Below are positions 7,658 through 11,932 of a stretch of DNA of 11,932 nucleotides, one piece after another. The notes beneath the pieces are model-generated. The model was given only the letters and a program-made list of their open reading frames with translations, made no database searches and was not told the DNA's origin. Within the stretch, counting starts at the first letter, position 1, and every line of letters begins with the position of its first letter. The stretch is from Podila epigama. Lineage: Eukaryota; Mortierellomycota; Mortierellomycetes; Mortierellales; Mortierellaceae. Location of the stretch: the NCBI GenBank assembly GCA_015679605.1, contig JAAAVE010000927.1, positions 1-11,932 on the forward strand, in the 5' to 3' direction. Both the position numbers and the translations under genes were made by a program.

Positions 7658-8165
7658 TATTTCTTTTAGCTGTCAACTGATGTTAAATGGGAAGAGGGGA
7701 CTTTTTGAGTTATTGTTGAGCTTGGCGGCAGGTTTGAAGACAGGTCAACGGCAGGTCGGTGTGGATGAGAAGCTGGAGGAAATGGAGAAAGAGGAGAAAT
7801 GGAAAACGAAACGGTGCATCCATCTCATATATCCCAAATCCATGGTAAATGGCGCAGTCAGGTTGTACCATTGAGCAGAAGCGCCGCTTTTGTTGTACTG
7901 AGCCTTACCTTTCATTGACTAGTCCGTTTTAGGTAAAAGATTTGCCCCCACAAGCACACAAATAACCAAACACACAACAATGGTCTTAGAACGACGCTAG
8001 GCCAGTCTGCTGCTGTCTGTATCTGCAAAGCGTTTGTCAAGGAGTTAAAAAAGAGATATCTCAATGTATTAATGTTGCTCCATGGGTGAAGAAGAAAAAA
8101 AAGAGGGGGAAGATTCTATTTGCACTTGGCCTCTTTTGGCCATGACTTGACTTTTTTTTCATATT
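7658..8165. other. Intergenic: F-box promoter and SDR-gene 3' flank (508 nt)
   Basis: No convincing gene on either strand. It must hold the promoter of the F-box gene (near 7658) and the 3' UTR of the SDR gene (below 8166). I see no canonical AATAAA on the minus strand within reach of the SDR stop, so its poly(A) signal is probably a variant. One plus-strand 64-codon frame (7680-7874) has no family features. Confidence 0.6.
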
Positions 8166-11100
8166 CTATCCGCGGGGCCAGATGCCAAGCTCCTGGAAGT
8201 CTTCGATAATGTCGCGCAAGCTCTGCTCGGTCAACTGAGGGTGCTCGTACGTGAACCCGGTCGAGGTGCAAATCTTGGTGCCGTCCAATGAAAGCGCATT
8301 GTTGCTCAAAAGTTCTTGGTCCAAGTATGGCGTGAGTGGTGATGTCCTGATGTTGGCCTGCTTCAACAGATCTGACCAAGGCTCCAAATGCTCCTCGTTG
8401 ATGTCTTCTGTGGCTCCCTTCATGTTCATCTATTAAAGAATGTGTTGACGTGTTAGTCATTGCAAGACCATCATCTCTGTTTTTCTTCTTCTTCTTCTTC
8501 TTCCCGTGTCGTCTATTCAAGCATGGTAGTTCATAAACAGATTCGAAATATCGAACCAAATCACTTACTTTGGCAAAGTTAGAGATGAGGGTTCCTTGGA
8601 ATCCAGTCTCAATACCGAAAATGTTGTGAATAAATTTGTTGATAGAGAGTTGGTCTAAAAAGTAGGAGTAAAGAACCGATGACGTTGTTAACGAAGTGGT
8701 TAAATTCAATTGCTGGCAATATGAAAGAGAGAAAGGAAAAAAAAGAAGACAAAGGAGACACGACAAGAAAGTGTGCAAAGTATTTCAAAGAAAGAAAAAA
8801 AAAAGAAAAAAAAAAAAATAGTGGTAGACACACTTACTTGTGTCGCTCTTGTCAGCCAGGTTAAAGGTGACGGGGCCAGCCTGACTGTCGTTGCTGACAT
8901 ACCAGGTGGCGGTGTGCCATACTGCACGGCAGACGTCGTGCACATGGACAGTGTTAATGCGGAGGTCGCCTGTCCACAGGAACTTCATCTCTTCCTTCTT
9001 GTGCTGGTAAACACGTCCACAGATCAGACGAGGGGCTGTATAGGTTTACACAAAAAGGTGTCAATTGAATGAGCATTTGCATGATTCGATTCGACTGTAT
9101 GTTTCTTTTTGGGTCTGAATTGGGAAGAAATGAAGGCACAATAGCAATTTGCTTACTCAATCCGCCGGTAGCACCGATACCGTAGACAACAGCGGGGCGA
9201 AGGATGATCAAGTTGAGACTAGAGAATGCATGGGCGGGACATTTGAAAAAAGAAAAGTCAGACAAAAAGGGGGAATAAAAATGAGAGCTATGCAGGAACC
9301 ATGACAAAGGAGGAAGGTCTTCCCACCCACCCACCCCCAAAAAAAATAATAATAGCCCTCTGAATTGTTGGATGGACCTTTCCCCCACCATTACCACCAT
9401 TACCACCATGGAAGAGAGAATGTATCTTACCCTGGCATGTTCTGCAGCTCCTTGTCCACCTTCAGCTTGTATTCCGCCATCGTGTTCCAGGGCTTTGTCT
9501 TGGAGTCCTCCTTGCTTGCCGACTAATAAATGAGAGAAACATTGGAGGTCAGGTACCATTCACCATTCTTGCATGTACCTCGCGAATGTAGTCGCCACGT
9601 TGTAAATGAGCTGAACAAGTGGCCAACCAAGATGATGTCAACACTCTTCCATCCTTCCTTTCTTCCTTGTTTTGCCCCATGCCCTTGCACATGTCCCCCC
9701 GTTTATTTGTTTGTATTTTTGGTTTTTTGTTTTCTCTCATACCACGTTGTCCTCTATGTGGAGTTTTTTATTCCGCCCAAGAGAAAAAAAAAAGTTTCCC
9801 GTTTCCTGGGCGTAAACCATAATGATGACCATACATATTTTTTGTTCTTTTTGTTCTTTCTCTCACTCTCTCTTTGCTCAAATTCGAGACCAAAGTGGAT
9901 CCAGCTTCCAGTCTAGACCACTCCATCCCAATAATGAAAACAAAAAAATAAAGAAATACTTACGCCAGTACTCTCGTAAATGTCTCCCGTCGACAATTGA
10001 ACAAAGACCTTGGCCTTTTGCTTGACAGCCTCCTTGGCGCAGGTGATGGATAGGTTGTAGATGCGGTCCTCGTAGATCTATGTGGAGTGCAAAAGAATTG
10101 TTCAATGAAAAAAATGTGTGGAAATGTAAGGAAGGTGGTACACATCAGTATGTTTTTGAGTTGGTCAAGGTTTTTTTTGCTGTTGTTGTTGGCTGGTTTG
10201 TTTGTTTGTCCTGCATGCATCCCATCCATGCATGCATGTATGCATCATCATCATCATCGCACCACTTTCCCCCCTTTGCCCACAACCCACACACGCACGC
10301 GTCCCAAGCGAGAGCAAGCAATTGAAAGACGAAAAGTGTGTGCGTGTGTGTGTGTGTCCCAGATTCTCTTGACATGCCCTCTCTTTTTGACCATTGTCCA
10401 ATTTATACATATCCTTGTCCGTGACCATATCCTTCCATCCATGTCCATGTCCACGTCTTGACGTTATGGCGAGTTCTTTCTTGACTGGCACTGGCCATGC
10501 ATCTCCAGGTGTGCTGCAAAAAATCAATAGTCAACGGAAAACAAAGGTCCAGTCCAAACAAAAAAAAGGGGGGGATGAGGGAAAAGGAGAGGTTGGGATG
10601 GGTGGACGAGAAAACTCATCCATGAAGAAAAAAAAAACATCCCATCCGTTTTTTCTGTGCCGTTTCCCGCATTTGCCATTATCCTCATGTATGTCCAGTC
10701 AACAAGCGATTCCTTCGATATGATACCAATTAGCCCAATAAGAACAAAAACACACACACTTCTCTCCTCCCCCTCTTCCCACTCCTCGAAGCCTCAGGAT
10801 TCTTCATATGTCACCATCGCATTCAACTTAATCGACCCAAACCCAATTAAAAATAAAATAAAAAGTGCTCACGATGTTCCTGGTAATTCTTTTTTACCTC
10901 TTTGGGTTGAGAGAACTTTGTCTCGGCTGCAAAGTTGATGACATAGTCAAAGGATGAACCATCGGCACGGGTAAAGCACTTTGCAACAGATGCTATAATA
11001 TTTTTTTCCATACCAATTCAGCAAACAAAACAACGCAAAACGAGACGCGTTAGTGAATTGAAGCCATAGGATTATGTGTATATCCATTCATTGTGACAAA

Positions 11101-11354
11101 GAATGAAAAAAAAAGTCAAGAAGAAGTCAAGAAAGAAAGAAAAATAACCCACCAGCGTTGGACAAGTTGCCCTGCATGAACTCGACCTTTTCAAAGGCAG
11201 CAGCGAAACGCTTGTTGAGGTATGCAGTTTGGGGAAGGACCTTGTCGATGACACGGATCTCGGAGGCAAGGTCGTTTTCCACCAGGTGGGCAACAAAGTT
11301 GCGGCCAATGAACCCGACTCCACCAAGGACAAGTACGGATGGTTGTGGTGACAT
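8166..11354 (-). CDS. NAD(P)-binding epimerase/dehydratase-like extended SDR, 370 aa, 8 exons
   Basis: Rossmann-fold oxidoreductase or isomerase of the extended short-chain dehydrogenase family, probably cytosolic (no targeting signal). Exons (minus): 11153-11354, 10898-10992, 9964-10077, 9431-9522, 9157-9218, 8838-9035, 8569-8654, 8166-8429; phases agree at all seven joins and total 1113 nt. Dinucleotide-binding GxxGxxG is G11, G14, G17 (LVLGGVGFIGRNF), with acidic D37 after beta-2, as for NAD. Then VINFAAETKFSQP (85-97), VFVQLSTGDIYES (123-135), LNLIILRPAVVYGIGATGG (169-187) and WTGDLRINTVHVHDVCRAVW, all in the order of epimerase-type SDRs. The catalytic YxxxK reads M152-A-E-Y-K156: the lysine is kept, but tyrosine sits next to it, not four before. 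The C-terminal ~100 residues resemble those of uncharacterised eukaryotic NAD-epimerase-like proteins. The substrate is unknown. Exon 7 was chosen at ttttag/8654 because it alone gives the helix INKFIHNIFGIETGF in phase. Confidence 0.93.
8483..8503 (+). repeat. (TTC)7 microsatellite in SDR intron 7
   Basis: Seven exact TTC copies within the intron 8430-8568. On the gene's own strand it reads GAA. Confidence 0.9.
9385..9409 (+). repeat. CCACCATTA tandem repeat in SDR intron 4
   Basis: Two exact 9-mers (9385-9393, 9394-9402) and a partial third, inside intron 9219-9430. Minus-strand translations of this stretch (Met/Val-rich) are spurious. Confidence 0.85.
9523..9963 (-). other. SDR intron 3 (441 nt)
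   Basis: Donor gtaagt after 9964, acceptor ttattag ending at 9523. T-rich with several short frames but no coding signal; nothing else recognised. Confidence 0.85.
10211..10258. repeat. CATG/ATGC palindromic repeat plus ATC microsatellite
   Basis: TGCATGCA at 10212-10219 and CATGCATGCATG at 10227-10238 are each perfect palindromes, followed by about five ATC units (10242-10258). All lie in SDR intron 2. Confidence 0.85.
10336..10357. repeat. TG dinucleotide microsatellite
   Basis: GTGTGTGCGTGTGTGTGTGTGT with a single interruption, in SDR intron 2. Confidence 0.9.
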
Positions 11355-11932
11355 TATTATTCTCGGATTATGTACTCTACAGTGAGTGAGGTGTGTTGGT
11401 GTAAAGGGGTTCTATGTGATATACACGAGGGTTTGGTTGAGAAGGAGGATGGGATGAATGTGAGAAGAAGATTGATTAGATGATGATGATGATGATGATG
11501 AAAGAGATGAATGAATGAATGAAATGGAATGAAATGATTGATGATAAGGAAAGAAGAAGAAAAGAAAAAAAAGGTTTGACCATTGAGTTTTTTTCTTTTT
11601 TTTCTCCGTTCCGCCTCTTTGGACAAGTGAGAACAGAGCAAAATCACACATACACACGCACCCACACGCATCCACGCATCCTTCCACACACGCTACACAG
11701 TGAAGATGCTGTTTGTGAGTGAACGGATGTGAGAAGAAAAAAAAGATGGATGGATAGATCCTCATGTCACGCATAATAAAAACCATGCTTTTTTACATCC
11801 TCACCCCACCCGTCCTGCAACCCAAAGATTATTAACGGCCCACTCTTTTGCATTCCTTCATCTTTTTGTGCTACCACTATCAAGCTGCAGCAACATGAAA
11901 AAAAGAAAAAAGGGAAAAGGAAAAAAGGAAAA
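11355..11932. promoter_or_regulatory. SDR-gene upstream region to window edge (578 nt)
   Basis: No gene supported. It contains the promoter and 5' UTR of the SDR gene (transcribed leftward). Composition is strongly low-complexity: (GAT)7 at 11479-11500, GAAT repeats (about 11507-11525), an AG-rich run (about 11540-11572), poly-T with a single C (about 11588-11604), a CA-rich stretch (about 11644-11700) and A/G-rich sequence at the right end. I see no clear TATA or CCAAT box for the SDR gene. Confidence 0.5.
11479..11500 (+). repeat. (GAT)7 microsatellite upstream of the SDR gene
   Basis: Seven exact GAT copies plus one G, about 125 nt before the start codon and possibly in its 5' UTR or promoter. 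Followed closely by imperfect ATGA/GAAT tetranucleotide repeats. Confidence 0.92.

Larger units (their letters stand above)
10078..10897 (-). other. Very long SDR intron 2 (820 nt), microsatellite-rich
   Basis: Donor gtaaaa after 10898, acceptor acatag ending at 10078. It holds CATG palindromic repeats, ATC repeats, a TG tract, poly-A tracts and CA runs. Frames inside (for example 10165-10527 minus, 10394-10723 plus) are low complexity without family features. The flanking exons join directly with correct phase (SQPKE / IYEDRIYNLS), so no exon is missing here. Confidence 0.85.

Noticed and set aside
7680-7874. 64-codon plus-strand frame in the F-box promoter gap
   Set aside because: No family motif, low-complexity Glu/Lys content, and it overlaps the likely promoter and 5' UTR.
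7980-8000. ATG in a good context (acaacaATGG) opening MVLERR then stop
   Set aside because: Six codons only, with no downstream splice site that extends it convincingly.
8656-8713. Alternative earlier acceptor for SDR exon 7 (tgccag at 8713)
   Set aside because: In the required phase it reads into a frame without family features that ends early. The ttttag acceptor gives the conserved helix directly.
9385-9409. Short direct repeats that could suggest a CRISPR-like or minisatellite array
   Set aside because: Only two full 9-mers with no spacers, in a eukaryotic intron; plain tandem slippage.
9530-9916. 128-codon plus-strand frame opposite the SDR gene
   Set aside because: It lies almost wholly in SDR intron 3. 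The product is Phe/Cys/Pro-rich, as expected from translated pyrimidine tracts.
10145-10258. Possible box C/D snoRNA in SDR intron 2 (TGATGA and CTGA on the minus strand)
   Set aside because: The C-box-like sequence is part of an ATC/GAT microsatellite, and no terminal stem or matching C'/D' pair is visible.
10165-10527. 120-codon minus-strand frame in SDR intron 2
   Set aside because: Composed of translated TG, CATG and ATC repeats. The flanking exons join in phase without it.
11894-11932. ATG near the right edge opening a Lys-rich frame
   Set aside because: Translated A/G-rich simple sequence cut by the window; not enough sequence to support a gene.

Overview
The window looks like nuclear DNA of an early-diverging filamentous fungus, most likely Mucoromycota (Mucorales or Mortierellales). 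Five of the six protein genes are split by GT-AG introns, mostly about 90-210 nt with three long ones. Intergenic gaps are short, intron and flank sequence is rich in poly-T/poly-A and microsatellites, and AATAAA polyadenylation signals are visible. The genus assignment is inference; no rRNA or marker gene is present.

Layout, left to right: (1) 1-1299, minus: 5' part of the mitochondrial ATP synthase gamma subunit gene, running off the left edge. (2) 1565-2867, minus: a five-exon gene for a 273-residue, single-HKD phospholipase D-like protein of the PLD6/cardiolipin-hydrolase type. (3) 3227-4406, plus: four-exon PRP38 pre-mRNA splicing factor with a C-terminal RS domain, divergent from (2) across a 359-nt promoter gap. 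(4) 4531-5333, plus: a three-exon gene for a 194-residue unrecognised protein (disordered N-terminus, helical C-terminus). (5) 5477-7657, minus: an intronless 726-residue F-box/LRR-like protein, convergent with (4). (6) 8166-11354, minus: an eight-exon gene for a 370-residue NAD(P)-binding extended-SDR (epimerase/dehydratase-like) protein. From 11355 to the right edge no gene was found, only CA-, GAT- and AG-rich simple sequence.

For the spliced genes I placed each junction by hand so that reading phase is preserved and family motifs run across the joins. All five models close without stops: 822, 873, 585 and 1113 nt for the complete spliced genes, and an open 415 nt for the partial ATP3. The genes do not form a pathway. 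This is a mixed housekeeping neighbourhood: energy metabolism, splicing, ubiquitin-ligase adaptor, lipid or nucleic-acid hydrolase, SDR oxidoreductase. I found no tRNA, rRNA, CRISPR, transposon or dedicated novel system. Points worth a second look are a gene with an intron that can be read through in frame, an SDR lacking its catalytic tyrosine, a PLD6-like enzyme with a His/Asp-rich insert, and tightly interlocked 3' ends and promoters.
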